Source of the DNA: Nocardia mangyaensis
GTDB lineage: Bacteria; Actinomycetota; Actinomycetes; Mycobacteriales; Mycobacteriaceae
Reading direction: 5' to 3'
DNA: 64,000 bases
Assembly (NCBI RefSeq): GCF_001886715.1
Contig: NZ_CP018082.1
Span: 248,001 to 312,000 of the forward strand
Shown: piece by piece, positions 53,490 through 61,529 of the stretch
Position numbering within the stretch: position 1 is the first letter of the stretch
How the letters are laid out: every line of letters begins with the position of its first letter
Position numbers and translations under genes: made by a program
Notes under the pieces: model-generated
The model's input: the letters and a program-made list of their open reading frames with translations, nothing else
Database searches by the model: none
What the model was told of the DNA's origin: nothing

Positions 53490-54545
53490 TTGCGTGATTT
53501 CGTGTGCCCGAACTGCGGTCAGCAGTTGGCTTTCGAGAATTCGGTCTGTCTGTCGTGCTCGAGCCGGCTCGGTTTCAGCCTGCACGAGCGTGCCCTCGTG
53601 GTGATCGGTGATCCGCCCGGTGACGCGGCCGTCGACCACGCGGGCGGTGTCGTCGACCGCGATCGGTTCCGGCTGTGCGACAACCTGCATGTGGCGCAAT
53701 GCAATTGGCTGGTCTCGGAAGGGAACGCCCCCGGGCCGAAGCTGTGTGCCTCCTGCGCACTCACCCGGACCAGGCCCAACGATGCCGACGTGGCCGGTCT
53801 GGCCGCCTTCGCCGAGGCCGAAGCGGCCAAGCGGCGGTTGATCTTCGAACTGGCCGAACTCGGCCTGCCGATCGTCGGGCGTGACAGCGACCCGCACGGC
53901 CTGGCCTTCGACCTGCTCTCCAGCCGCACCGACGGCGTCATGACCGGTCACGTCGACGGGGTGATCACCCTCGACCTGGCCGAGGCCGACGACCCGCATC
54001 GTGAACAGTTGCGCATCGAGATGGCCGAGCCCTACCGCACCCTGCTCGGCCATTTCCGCCACGAGATCGGCCACTATTACTTCCCGGTCCTGGTCACCGA
54101 GGACGACGAGTTGCGACGCTTCCGTGATCTGTTCGGCGACCCCTTCGCCGACTACCAGGCGGCACTGGACCGGCACTACTCCCAGGGCGCGCCCGCGGGC
54201 TGGGAACGCGACTACGTGTCCTCCTACGCCACCATGCACGCCGCCGAGGACTGGGCCGAGACCTTCGCCCACTACCTGCACGTCCGCGACACCCTCGACA
54301 CCGCGGCCGCCTTCGGCCTCGCCCCCGCGGGCGCCACGCTCGACCGGCCCCAGGTCGGCCGCGCCGGATTCGACAAGATCATCGAGCTGTGGCTGCCGCT
54401 GGCCTGGTCGCTGAACATGGTCAACCGCTCGATGGGGCGCGACGACCTGTACCCCTTCGTCCTCCCGGAGCGGGTGCTGGAGAAGATGCGCTTCGTGCAC
54501 GACCTGTGCACCGCCACCGCGCCGGAGGCGCTCGCCTCGGCGTAG
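53490..54545 (+). CDS. Zinc-ribbon domain zinc metallopeptidase
   Basis: A 351-residue protein. The N-terminal zinc ribbon has Cys6, Cys9, Cys20, Cys23 (FVCPNCGQQLAFENSVCLSC) and further Cys in CASCALTR. The metallopeptidase domain carries HEIGHYYFPVL, with the first His at about residue 191 and a downstream acidic helix HAAEDWAETFAHYLH that should give the third ligand. Genes of this family accompany the transglutaminase/ATP-grasp/alpha-E cluster. TTG 53490 starts 4 bases after the previous stop, so it is the last gene of the operon. Cytoplasmic: no signal or membrane segment. Confidence 0.88.
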   Translation: MRDFVCPNCGQQLAFENSVCLSCSSRLGFSLHERALVVIGDPPGDAAVDHAGGVVDRDRFRLCDNLHVAQCNWLVSEGNAPGPKLCASCALTRTRPNDADVAGLAAFAEAEAAKRRLIFELAELGLPIVGRDSDPHGLAFDLLSSRTDGVMTGHVDGVITLDLAEADDPHREQLRIEMAEPYRTLLGHFRHEIGHYYFPVLVTEDDELRRFRDLFGDPFADYQAALDRHYSQGAPAGWERDYVSSYATMHAAEDWAETFAHYLHVRDTLDTAAAFGLAPAGATLDRPQVGRAGFDKIIELWLPLAWSLNMVNRSMGRDDLYPFVLPERVLEKMRFVHDLCTATAPEALASA

Positions 54546-54608
54546 ACGCGCGGTGATGCCTCGCGATTTCTGGTGCGACCGGGGTCACATTCAGCTATCC
54601 TCCCACTT

Positions 54609-54626
54609 TGAGACGATCGCGTCTCA
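54609..54626. promoter_or_regulatory. Inverted-repeat operator upstream of the BASS transporter
   Basis: TGAGACG-ATCG-CGTCTCA, a perfect 7-bp dyad located 44 bases before the transporter start and about 10 bases after a possible -10 (TATCCT at 54594-54599). Its position fits a repressor site of TetR or similar type. No regulator gene is adjacent. Confidence 0.55.
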
Positions 54627-54670
54627 GAACCCGGCGGTTCCCGCGTCCGGGCTGCTCGATGAGGATGGCT

Positions 54671-55555
54671 ATGAACTCTCCCTTGGTGTCCGTCGGACTC
54701 CCGCTGGCACTCGCGGTGATCATGTTCGGACTCGGTCTGTCGCTGACCGTCGCCGACTTCACCCGGATCGCGAAGACCCCGCGCATCGTCGCCATCGCCC
54801 TGATCTGCCAGGTGCTCCTGCTCCCGGCGATCGCGTTCGGGCTGGTGCTGCTGTTCGGGCTGTCGCCGATCCTCGCGGTCGGCATGATGCTGCTCGCCGC
54901 CTCGCCCGGCGGGACCACCGCGAATCTGTACAGTCACCTGTTCCGTGGTGACGTGGCGCTGAACGTGTCACTGACCGCGGTCAATTCGGTGATCGCGGTG
55001 ATCACCGTGCCGGTGGTGACCAACTTCGCCATCGGCTACTTCGAGCCCGACGACGGTGCCGGTTCGCTCGGACTGCAACTGGGCAAAGTGGTGCAGGTGT
55101 TCGCCATCGTGCTCGTGCCGGTCGCGATCGGCATGCTGGTGCGTCACCTCTGGCCCGCGTTCGCCGATCGGATGGACCGGCCGGTGCGCATCGGTTCGGC
55201 GCTGGTCCTGCTGCTGGTGATCGTGGGAACCGTCGTCGCCGAACGCGACACCCTCGGTTCCTCGCTGGCCGACGTCGGCGCCATCGCCGTGGCCTTCTGC
55301 CTGTTCAGCCTGACCATCGGCTACTTCGTACCGCGCCTGCTCGGCGCGGCCGAAAGGCAGTCCATCGCGTGCTCGATGGAGATCGGCATCCACAACAGCA
55401 CCATCGCCATCACCATCGCCATCAGCGTGCTCGACAGCACCGAGATGGCGATCCCCGCGGCCGTGTACGGCGTGCTGATGTTCCCGCTCGCGGCGATCTT
55501 CGGCTGGCTGATCACTCGTCGCCGGGTGCGCTCGGCACCGGTCACCGTCGAGTGA
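54671..55555 (+). CDS. Bile acid:sodium symporter (BASS) family transporter
   Basis: A 294-residue membrane protein with about nine hydrophobic helices. BASS hallmarks are MFGLGLSLTVADFTRIAKTP, the crossing-region ASPGGTTANLYSHLFRGDVA and EIGIHNSTIAITIAISVL with conserved Glu and Asn. Family members move bile acids, pyruvate, pantothenate or other organic anions with sodium; the substrate here is unknown. ATG 54671 was chosen because GAGG lies 6 bases upstream; the frame before it (from 54608) is arginine-rich and lies over the operator. Convergent with gatD. Confidence 0.9.
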   Translation: MNSPLVSVGLPLALAVIMFGLGLSLTVADFTRIAKTPRIVAIALICQVLLLPAIAFGLVLLFGLSPILAVGMMLLAASPGGTTANLYSHLFRGDVALNVSLTAVNSVIAVITVPVVTNFAIGYFEPDDGAGSLGLQLGKVVQVFAIVLVPVAIGMLVRHLWPAFADRMDRPVRIGSALVLLLVIVGTVVAERDTLGSSLADVGAIAVAFCLFSLTIGYFVPRLLGAAERQSIACSMEIGIHNSTIAITIAISVLDSTEMAIPAAVYGVLMFPLAAIFGWLITRRRVRSAPVTVE

Positions 55556-55612
55556 GCTCTGAACCCGGAATCGGCTGCCTCCAGTACGCGGTGGACACCC
55601 CGCGCTGCTGAT

Positions 55613-56326
55613 TCAGGCGCGGAGGCGTTCCCTGCGGAGGCGGGTGACCTCGGGGAGGTCGAGAGGGGACAGTTCGGTGGCGGGGATGCCGAGGGCCTTG
55701 GCGATGAGGTGATCGGCCAGTTCGGGGTTGCGGGCCAGGGCCGGCCCGTGGAGGTAGGTGCCGATGACCGAGCCCTGGACGACGCCTTCGGTGCCGTCGC
55801 CGACACCGTTGCCGACGCCGCGGGTGACCCGGGCCAGTGGCGTGGCGTCTGGGCCGAGGGTGGTGCCGCCGCGGTGGTTCTCGAAGCCGGTGAGGGGGGC
55901 GGAGAGGCCGTCGAGCAGGGGGGTGGTGGTGACCTCGCCGATGGCGCGGACGTCCTGGGGGGCGGTGGTGACGTCGAACAGGCTCACGCCATCGACCTTC
56001 TCGCCCGCCGAGGTCTCGTACCAGTTGCCGAGCACCTGGATGGCGGCGCAGATGGCGAGCACCGGCGCACCCTTGGCGGCGGCCTGCTGCAGGCCGGGGT
56101 ACTTCCGCAGGTGCCGGGTGGCCAGGCGCTGGGCGGAGTCCTCGGCGCCGCCGAGGGTGTAGATGTCGAAGGAGTCGGGGACCGGGTCGGCCAGGGTGAT
56201 GTCGATGATCTCGGCGTCGTAGCCGCGCATGCGCAACCGCTGCCGCAGGACCAGGGCATTGCCGCCGTCGCCGTAGGTGCCCATCACATCGGGCAGCACC
56301 AGACCGATACGGATGGTCGAGCTCAT
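55613..56326 (-). CDS. gatD: Lipid II isoglutaminyl synthase, glutaminase subunit
   Basis: GatD hydrolyses glutamine and passes ammonia to MurT, which amidates the alpha-carboxyl of D-Glu in lipid II. The protein is 237 residues, class I glutaminase fold of the CobQ/CobB type. Cys93 lies in APVLAICAAIQVLGNW and His in VIGTYLHGPALARN; LVLPDVMGTYGDGGNA is a typical start. ATG 56326 has GAGGAGG upstream. It follows murT on the same strand after 73 bases that contain a short repeat. In mycobacteria the same pair lies near leuA. Confidence 0.95.
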   Translation of the reverse strand: MSSTIRIGLVLPDVMGTYGDGGNALVLRQRLRMRGYDAEIIDITLADPVPDSFDIYTLGGAEDSAQRLATRHLRKYPGLQQAAAKGAPVLAICAAIQVLGNWYETSAGEKVDGVSLFDVTTAPQDVRAIGEVTTTPLLDGLSAPLTGFENHRGGTTLGPDATPLARVTRGVGNGVGDGTEGVVQGSVIGTYLHGPALARNPELADHLIAKALGIPATELSPLDLPEVTRLRRERLRA

Positions 56327-56344
56327 GCTGTGGCCTCCTCGTGG

Positions 56345-56397
56345 CATGCTCGGGCGCCCCGCGTGGTTACGCGAGCTGCCGCCTCCGGGCGCTGACC
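56345..56397. repeat. Short dispersed intergenic repeat, copy B
   Basis: Matches 2861-2914 at about 80 percent: CATGCTCGGGCG, CCCGCGTGGTTACGC, CCGCCTCCGGGCGCTGACC. In both places it lies directly at the 3' end of a gene (here the murT stop is 3 bases away). Function unknown. Confidence 0.5.
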
Positions 56398-56399
56398 GA

Positions 56400-57635
56400 T
56401 CATGCCAGTGCCTCCAGGTCGCGGTTGAGGTCGCGGAACGCGGTGTAGTTGGCCAGCACCTCGACGTGGCCGGGCGGGCACGACTCGATGGCACGCACCG
56501 GATCGGGGATCAGCGTGTGCTCGACACCGGCGTAGGTCAGGCGCACGGCCAGGTCGGTGCCGCGCTCACCCGAGGCCACCACCTGCACGCCTTCGAAGTG
56601 CTCGAACCGCACGTCCCACAGCCACGACAGGTCCTCACCGTCGGGCACCTGCCCGTTCACCGCGATCACCAGGCCGGCCGAGGTCGGCTCGATCATCGAC
56701 AGCGCTTCCTGCCAGCCCGCGGGGTTCTTCGCCAGCAGCAGCCGCGCGTCGTGCTCGCCGACGGTCACCGTGCGGTAGCGGCCCGCGATCTCGCGGACGG
56801 TGCCGGTCGCGTCGGTCGCCTTGACCGCGTCGGCGCCCAGCGCCACCGCCGCCGCCACGGCCTGGGCCGCGTTGCCGCGGTTCGCCCGGCCCGGCAGCGC
56901 CAGATGCAGGGCCGCGCGGAAACCGTCGGGCCCGCACAGGTCTTCGCCCTCGAGCCACCACTGCGGTCGCGGCCGATGGAAATCGGCGCCGGTCGAACGC
57001 CAGTTCTCGCCCTCCCAGACAATCGGCTCGCCACTACGCGGGCAACTCGTCGCGTCGACGGCCCAGCCGCTGCCCGCCGACACCCACACGACCTTCGGAT
57101 GGTCGTAGGCGATGGAGGCGATCAGCACGTCGTCGCAGTTGGCGATGACCACCGCGTCGGGATGACGTGCCAGCCCGGCGCGCAGCTTGCGCTCGATCAT
57201 GTTGATCTCGCCGACCCGGTCGAGCTGGTCGCGGCTCAGATTCAGCAGCACGATGGCGGCGGGGTCGAGCGCGTCGCTGACGTGCGGCAGATGCAGCTCG
57301 TCGACTTCGATCGCGGCCAGCGCCACACCGGGGTGCACGCTCAGCGCGGCGACGATGCCCGCGTCCATGTTCGCGCCGTCGGCCTGCGTGGCGACCGCGC
57401 CCAGCGTGCCGAGGGCGGCGGTGGTCATGCGGGTGGTGGTCGACTTGCCGTTGGTGCCGGTGATCAGCACCGTCTGCCTGCCGCGCCCGAGCTGGGTCAT
57501 GATCGTCGGATCGATCTTCACGGCGATCAGGCCGCCGATCATCGAACCCTTGCCGCGGCCCGCCTTCTGCGAAGCCCACGACGCTGCCGCCGCCGCTCGC
57601 AAAGCCAGGCGCCCACGCACCGAGATGTCTGCCAC
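56400..57635 (-). CDS. murT: Lipid II isoglutaminyl synthase, Mur ligase-type subunit
   Basis: A 411-residue Mur ligase-like protein that activates lipid II with ATP and, with GatD, makes D-isoglutamine in peptidoglycan. The ATP loop is ITGTNGKSTTTRM (Lys64), AIEVDELHLPHV carries the Walker B region, and NLSRDQLDRVGEI and the C-terminal DUF1727 part (WLWDVRFEHFEGVQVVASGE) fit. S. aureus MurT has a four-Cys zinc ribbon; here only CPRSG is left, as I recall for mycobacterial MurT, so the ribbon is not a metal site. Genes run murT then gatD. Confidence 0.95.
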   Translation of the reverse strand: MADISVRGRLALRAAAAASWASQKAGRGKGSMIGGLIAVKIDPTIMTQLGRGRQTVLITGTNGKSTTTRMTTAALGTLGAVATQADGANMDAGIVAALSVHPGVALAAIEVDELHLPHVSDALDPAAIVLLNLSRDQLDRVGEINMIERKLRAGLARHPDAVVIANCDDVLIASIAYDHPKVVWVSAGSGWAVDATSCPRSGEPIVWEGENWRSTGADFHRPRPQWWLEGEDLCGPDGFRAALHLALPGRANRGNAAQAVAAAVALGADAVKATDATGTVREIAGRYRTVTVGEHDARLLLAKNPAGWQEALSMIEPTSAGLVIAVNGQVPDGEDLSWLWDVRFEHFEGVQVVASGERGTDLAVRLTYAGVEHTLIPDPVRAIESCPPGHVEVLANYTAFRDLNRDLEALA

Positions 57636-57692
57636 GCCGCGAGTCTATGTGCGCGGTGTCGCGGTCCGCGTGCGGGAGCGGTGTGAGCTGCG

Positions 57693-59444
57693 TCAGACGG
57701 GCACGTCGAACATGTTGGGCAGGCCCTTGGCGTAGCGATCCGCGTCGATGACCCGCAGCGGTTCCAGCTCCGGCGTGCGACGCAGCGTGACGATGTCGCA
57801 GCGCGGCGCCGACGAGCCCGACACGTCGAGCAGCGCGTTCACCGCGGCGCGCGCCGATTCGTTGGCGCCCTCCATGGTGGCCAGGTCGACATCGGTGCGC
57901 ACGTAATCACCGGCCAGGAACAGGTTTTCGATCGGGCCGTGCGCAACAGGTCGCGAGTCCCAGGAGCCGGCGGTGTTGATCAGCAGCGGATCGGCGTTGG
58001 CATTGCGCGCGCCCTGCCAGGTGATTCCGGGATCGAGGAACCACGAGTGCACCTCGGCCGGGCGCAGCAGTTGTTCGCGGTCGTTGAGATGGGCGGTGAG
58101 CTGGGCCCAGACCTCGCGGTAGATCTCCTCGTGCGTGCATGCCACGGCGGGTTTGCCGTAGAGCACGCCGGGGGTGTGCCAGTCGGAGATGTCGATCGAG
58201 AGGCAGTCGGCGACCGTGCCGTCGCCGAAGGAGCTCAGCTCGCGGGTCCACAGCTGGTTCTGGCTGATCGAGGTGAGCGACCACGGTGAATCCACGTATG
58301 CGGTGTGCCCGCGCGCAATGTGCAGTGGGCTGCGGAAATAGATCTGAATGCCGTTCATCCAGTCGACGAACAGCCGGTCCATCGCCGCGAATTCCGGTGC
58401 GAGCGCGAGTATCTGCGGCGACCACAGCTTGCGCGCCTGCTCGACCGGCAGCGCCACCACGTAGTGGTCCGCTTCCACCATGCCGACGCCGCTGATCCGC
58501 GCGCCACCGATGCGCTTGTCGCGCACCACGAGTTCGGTGACCCGCGCGCCGAGCTCGAAGCGAACGCCCAGTCCGCGCAGGTGCTCGACCCACGGATCGA
58601 TCCAGGCGATATTGGTCGCGTTGTTCAGCACCCGGTCCAGGCCGCCGTCGTTGCCGATGCCGAGCGGATTGCCGAGGAACTGCTCGCCCATGCCGCCGAT
58701 GGTGCGGGTGCTGGCCAGGTCCGCCTTGGCCGCGACCATGATGCTGGTCAGCGAGCGGGACACGATCGCGCGGAACTCGTGCGAGCGCTGGTGTCCCCGC
58801 ACGAAGTCGTGCCAGGAGGTGTGTTCCCACTGGCCGAACCGGCGGGCCTCGCAGCTGCTGTTGAACACCAGCAGCCGGTTGGCGAAAAACGCGCTCTCCT
58901 CGGCGGGCATCCTGCTCAGCGTCGTGATGGCGCCCGCGAGGGTCTCCCTGATCGCCTCCGGTGTGGTCGCGGCGGGGAAGCCCTCCCCGGGCAGGGCGAG
59001 AGTGATGTCGTCGCCGTCGTGACGGGAGAAGCGCGCCTCGGGAACCGTGACGAGGTTGTTCCACACGCCCTCGGCATTGCCCGTGACCGGAATCCGGCGC
59101 ATCGTGTCGGGCAGGTTCTGATAGAAGCCGGGGAAGAAGCGGAACCCGTGTTCACCGGGGAGATCGGGTCGGCCGTCGCGACCGGTGCCGGGCACGCCGA
59201 CGCTGCGGGCCTTGCCACCGAAGGCCCGCGCCTCGTAGACGGTCACCTCGAACCCGCGCTCGATCAGTTCGTGCGCCGCGCTCAGCCCGGCGACGCCACC
59301 ACCGAGGACGGCGACCCGGCGTCCGCGAGGGGCGCCGAGTGCGACACCGGGCGCTCCCGCTACGGCCCCCGCCGATGCCACCCCCGCTGCGACCGTGCCA
59401 CGAAGAAAGGATCTTCGCGAAACGGGCCACCGCTGTTCCGCCAT
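57693..59444 (-). CDS. Tat-exported FAD-dependent amine oxidase-like oxidoreductase
   Basis: A 583-residue protein. The N-terminus is a twin-arginine signal (SRRSFLRGTVAAGVASAGAV), then the dinucleotide-binding fold VAVLGGGVAGLSAAHELIER and the ending fingerprint LAGDYVRTDVDLATMEGANE. In between is GEHGFRFFPGFYQNLPDTMR, a motif of the phytoene desaturase/hydroxysqualene dehydroxylase group. It probably oxidises or dehydrogenates a lipid-like substrate outside the cytoplasm. ATG 59444 puts the RR motif near residue 10; GTG 59492 is in frame but adds a charged stretch before it. No partner gene is adjacent. Confidence 0.85.
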   Translation of the reverse strand: MAEQRWPVSRRSFLRGTVAAGVASAGAVAGAPGVALGAPRGRRVAVLGGGVAGLSAAHELIERGFEVTVYEARAFGGKARSVGVPGTGRDGRPDLPGEHGFRFFPGFYQNLPDTMRRIPVTGNAEGVWNNLVTVPEARFSRHDGDDITLALPGEGFPAATTPEAIRETLAGAITTLSRMPAEESAFFANRLLVFNSSCEARRFGQWEHTSWHDFVRGHQRSHEFRAIVSRSLTSIMVAAKADLASTRTIGGMGEQFLGNPLGIGNDGGLDRVLNNATNIAWIDPWVEHLRGLGVRFELGARVTELVVRDKRIGGARISGVGMVEADHYVVALPVEQARKLWSPQILALAPEFAAMDRLFVDWMNGIQIYFRSPLHIARGHTAYVDSPWSLTSISQNQLWTRELSSFGDGTVADCLSIDISDWHTPGVLYGKPAVACTHEEIYREVWAQLTAHLNDREQLLRPAEVHSWFLDPGITWQGARNANADPLLINTAGSWDSRPVAHGPIENLFLAGDYVRTDVDLATMEGANESARAAVNALLDVSGSSAPRCDIVTLRRTPELEPLRVIDADRYAKGLPNMFDVPV

Positions 59445-59633
59445 ATACTGTTCAGCTGCCTTGCTCGAGTATTGCCTGCGATTTGCTACCACTCTAGAGC
59501 GCGGCGAAGACCTGGCTGTTGCGACCTGTGTGCCGTTCGCCCGCGCCTGATACCGACCGGTCGCGCGGAAAACGCAGCGCGCGATCGGTCACATGCTAGC
59601 CATAACGTGCGCGATCGTGCGTCGAATTGGACG

Positions 59634-60587
59634 TTAGACCTGGATGGGGCGTGGGCTCGGCGCGGGTTCGGCCGTCGGGCGGGCGCCGCGAGTGGTCGTC
59701 GCCGCGAAGGCGCCCGCGATCACGATCACGCCGCCCAGGAGCGCGGCCACCGTCGGCTGCTCGCCGAACGCCATCCACGCCGCGGCGATGCCGACCACCG
59801 GGACGAGCAGCGTCAACGGCGCCACCGTGCCCGCCGGATAGCGGCTCATCAGATAGGTCCACAGGCCCGAACCGCACACGGTGGCGAGGATCGCGATGTA
59901 GGCCAGCGCGCCCAGCGCGGGCAGGCCCGCCGCGGAGAAGGACGCGCCGAGCGCGCGCAATCCGGTATCAGGGCCCTCGACAACCATCGACAGCGCCAGC
60001 ATCGGCACGACCGGCACCACCGACATCCACAGCGTCAAGTGCAGCGGATCGACGCCGGGGGAGTCGGCACCGGCCTTGCGCGCGCCGATGTTGCCGAAGG
60101 CCCAGCCCAATCCGGCCGCCAGGGTCAGCAGCACGGGGAGCAGCGTGGCATGCGCCATCCGGTCCGCGCCGATCACGACCATCCCCAGCACAGCGACCAC
60201 CAGCCCCGCGATCTGCACCGGCCGCAAGCGCTCGCGCAGCAGGACCGCGCCGAGCAGCACGGTGAACGGCGCCGAGGACTGCAGCACCAGCGAGGCCAGC
60301 CCGGTCGGCATGCCGACGCGCATCGCGGTGAACAGGAACGCGAACTGCAGGATGCCGAATCCGGTGCCATAGAGCAGTAGCCACCGGGTGCGCACGGCCG
60401 GACGCGGGATGAACATCAGCACGGGGATCGCGATGACGGCGAAACGCAGGGCGCCGAAGAAGAAGGGCGGGAAGTGATCGAGGCCGATCCGGATGGCGAG
60501 GAAGTTCAGGCCCCAGAGCACGACGACGGTCAGTCCGAGGAGGCGATCGCGGGTGGTCACGTCCCTATCGTGCGGTTCGCTAAGCAT
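59634..60587 (-). CDS. EamA-family (DMT) transporter
   Basis: A 317-residue membrane protein with ten predicted helices in two EamA repeats (GLTVVVLWGLNFLAIRIGLD and the second from LLPVLLTLAAGLGWAFGNIG). Relatives such as RhtA and YddG export amino acids or metabolites; the substrate is unknown. It is divergent from a LysR regulator with 44 bp between, so the regulator probably controls it. The first in-frame start, ATG 60587, is given; GTG 60560 (TTRDRLLGL) is an alternative nearer the first helix. Confidence 0.88.
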   Translation of the reverse strand: MLSEPHDRDVTTRDRLLGLTVVVLWGLNFLAIRIGLDHFPPFFFGALRFAVIAIPVLMFIPRPAVRTRWLLLYGTGFGILQFAFLFTAMRVGMPTGLASLVLQSSAPFTVLLGAVLLRERLRPVQIAGLVVAVLGMVVIGADRMAHATLLPVLLTLAAGLGWAFGNIGARKAGADSPGVDPLHLTLWMSVVPVVPMLALSMVVEGPDTGLRALGASFSAAGLPALGALAYIAILATVCGSGLWTYLMSRYPAGTVAPLTLLVPVVGIAAAWMAFGEQPTVAALLGGVIVIAGAFAATTTRGARPTAEPAPSPRPIQV

Positions 60588-60631
60588 CAGGACAATCGAA
60601 TAAAAGTTGACTGATAACGTAGATTTACTTC

Positions 60632-61525
60632 ATGTTCTCGATCGAGCGGCTGCGGATCCTGCGCGAACTCGCCGATCGCGGCACGGTCGCCGCCGTCGCC
60701 GAGGTGCTCTCGATGACGCCGTCGGCGGTCTCGCAGCAGTTGAAGGTGCTCGCCAGAGAGGCCGGGGTCGCGCTACTCGAACCCGATGGGCGACGGGTCC
60801 GCCTCACCGATGCCGGGCAGGCACTGGTCCTGCGTGCCGACGACGTACTCGCCGCGATGGAGCGCGCCACCGCCGAGATGGCCATCTACCGTGGTTCCCC
60901 GCGCGGTCAGGTGCGGGTGGCCTCGTTCCCCTCCGGCGCCGCCCTGCTGCTGCCGCCGGTCTTCGCCGCGCTGGCGGGCAGCGGCGTCGAGATCGTCGCC
61001 GGTGATGAGGACCTGCCGCCCACCGAGGCGCCGAAACTACTGGCCGACTACGACATCGTCCTGACCCATCGCGACGAACGCGCGCCCTCGTTGACCGGGC
61101 CGCGGCTCTCGGCGCGGGTGCTGATGCGCGAGCCGATCGATGTCGTCGTGGCGCCGACCCATCCACTGGCGGGCAGGCGATCGGTGCGACCGGAGGAACT
61201 GGCCGAGGAGACCTGGGTGAGCGTACGCGGCGGCTTCCCGGTCGACGACGTGCTCGAGTCCATCGCCACCGTCACCGGGGTGCAGCCACGGATCGGGCAG
61301 CGGCTCAACGATTTCCGGGTGATCGAGACCGTGGTGGCATCGGGCTACGGCGTCGCGCTGATGCCGCGCTTCGCCGTCGTCCATCCGGCGCTGTCGGTAC
61401 TGCGGCTGGCCGGGGTGCGCGCGGCGCGGGTGTACGAGATCGTCACCCGGCCGCAGGCGCACCGGCGCCCCGCGATCGCCACGGTGCTCGATGCGTTCGA
61501 GACCGCGGCGCGCGGGATGAGTTAG
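60632..61525 (+). CDS. LysR-family transcriptional regulator
   Basis: A 297-residue regulator. The winged HTH at residues 1-60 has MFSIERLRILRELADRGTVA and LSMTPSAVSQQLKVLAREAG. The effector domain (about 90-297) is the type 2 periplasmic-binding fold, ending in AHRRPAIATVLDAFETAAR. Divergent from the EamA exporter, which is the likely target; the 44-bp intergenic region is AT-rich (AATAAAAGTTGACTGATAAC) and probably holds the site. The inducer is unknown. Ends 4 bases before the convergent MinD-like gene. Confidence 0.9.
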   Translation: MFSIERLRILRELADRGTVAAVAEVLSMTPSAVSQQLKVLAREAGVALLEPDGRRVRLTDAGQALVLRADDVLAAMERATAEMAIYRGSPRGQVRVASFPSGAALLLPPVFAALAGSGVEIVAGDEDLPPTEAPKLLADYDIVLTHRDERAPSLTGPRLSARVLMREPIDVVVAPTHPLAGRRSVRPEELAEETWVSVRGGFPVDDVLESIATVTGVQPRIGQRLNDFRVIETVVASGYGVALMPRFAVVHPALSVLRLAGVRAARVYEIVTRPQAHRRPAIATVLDAFETAARGMS

Positions 61526-61529
61526 GACC

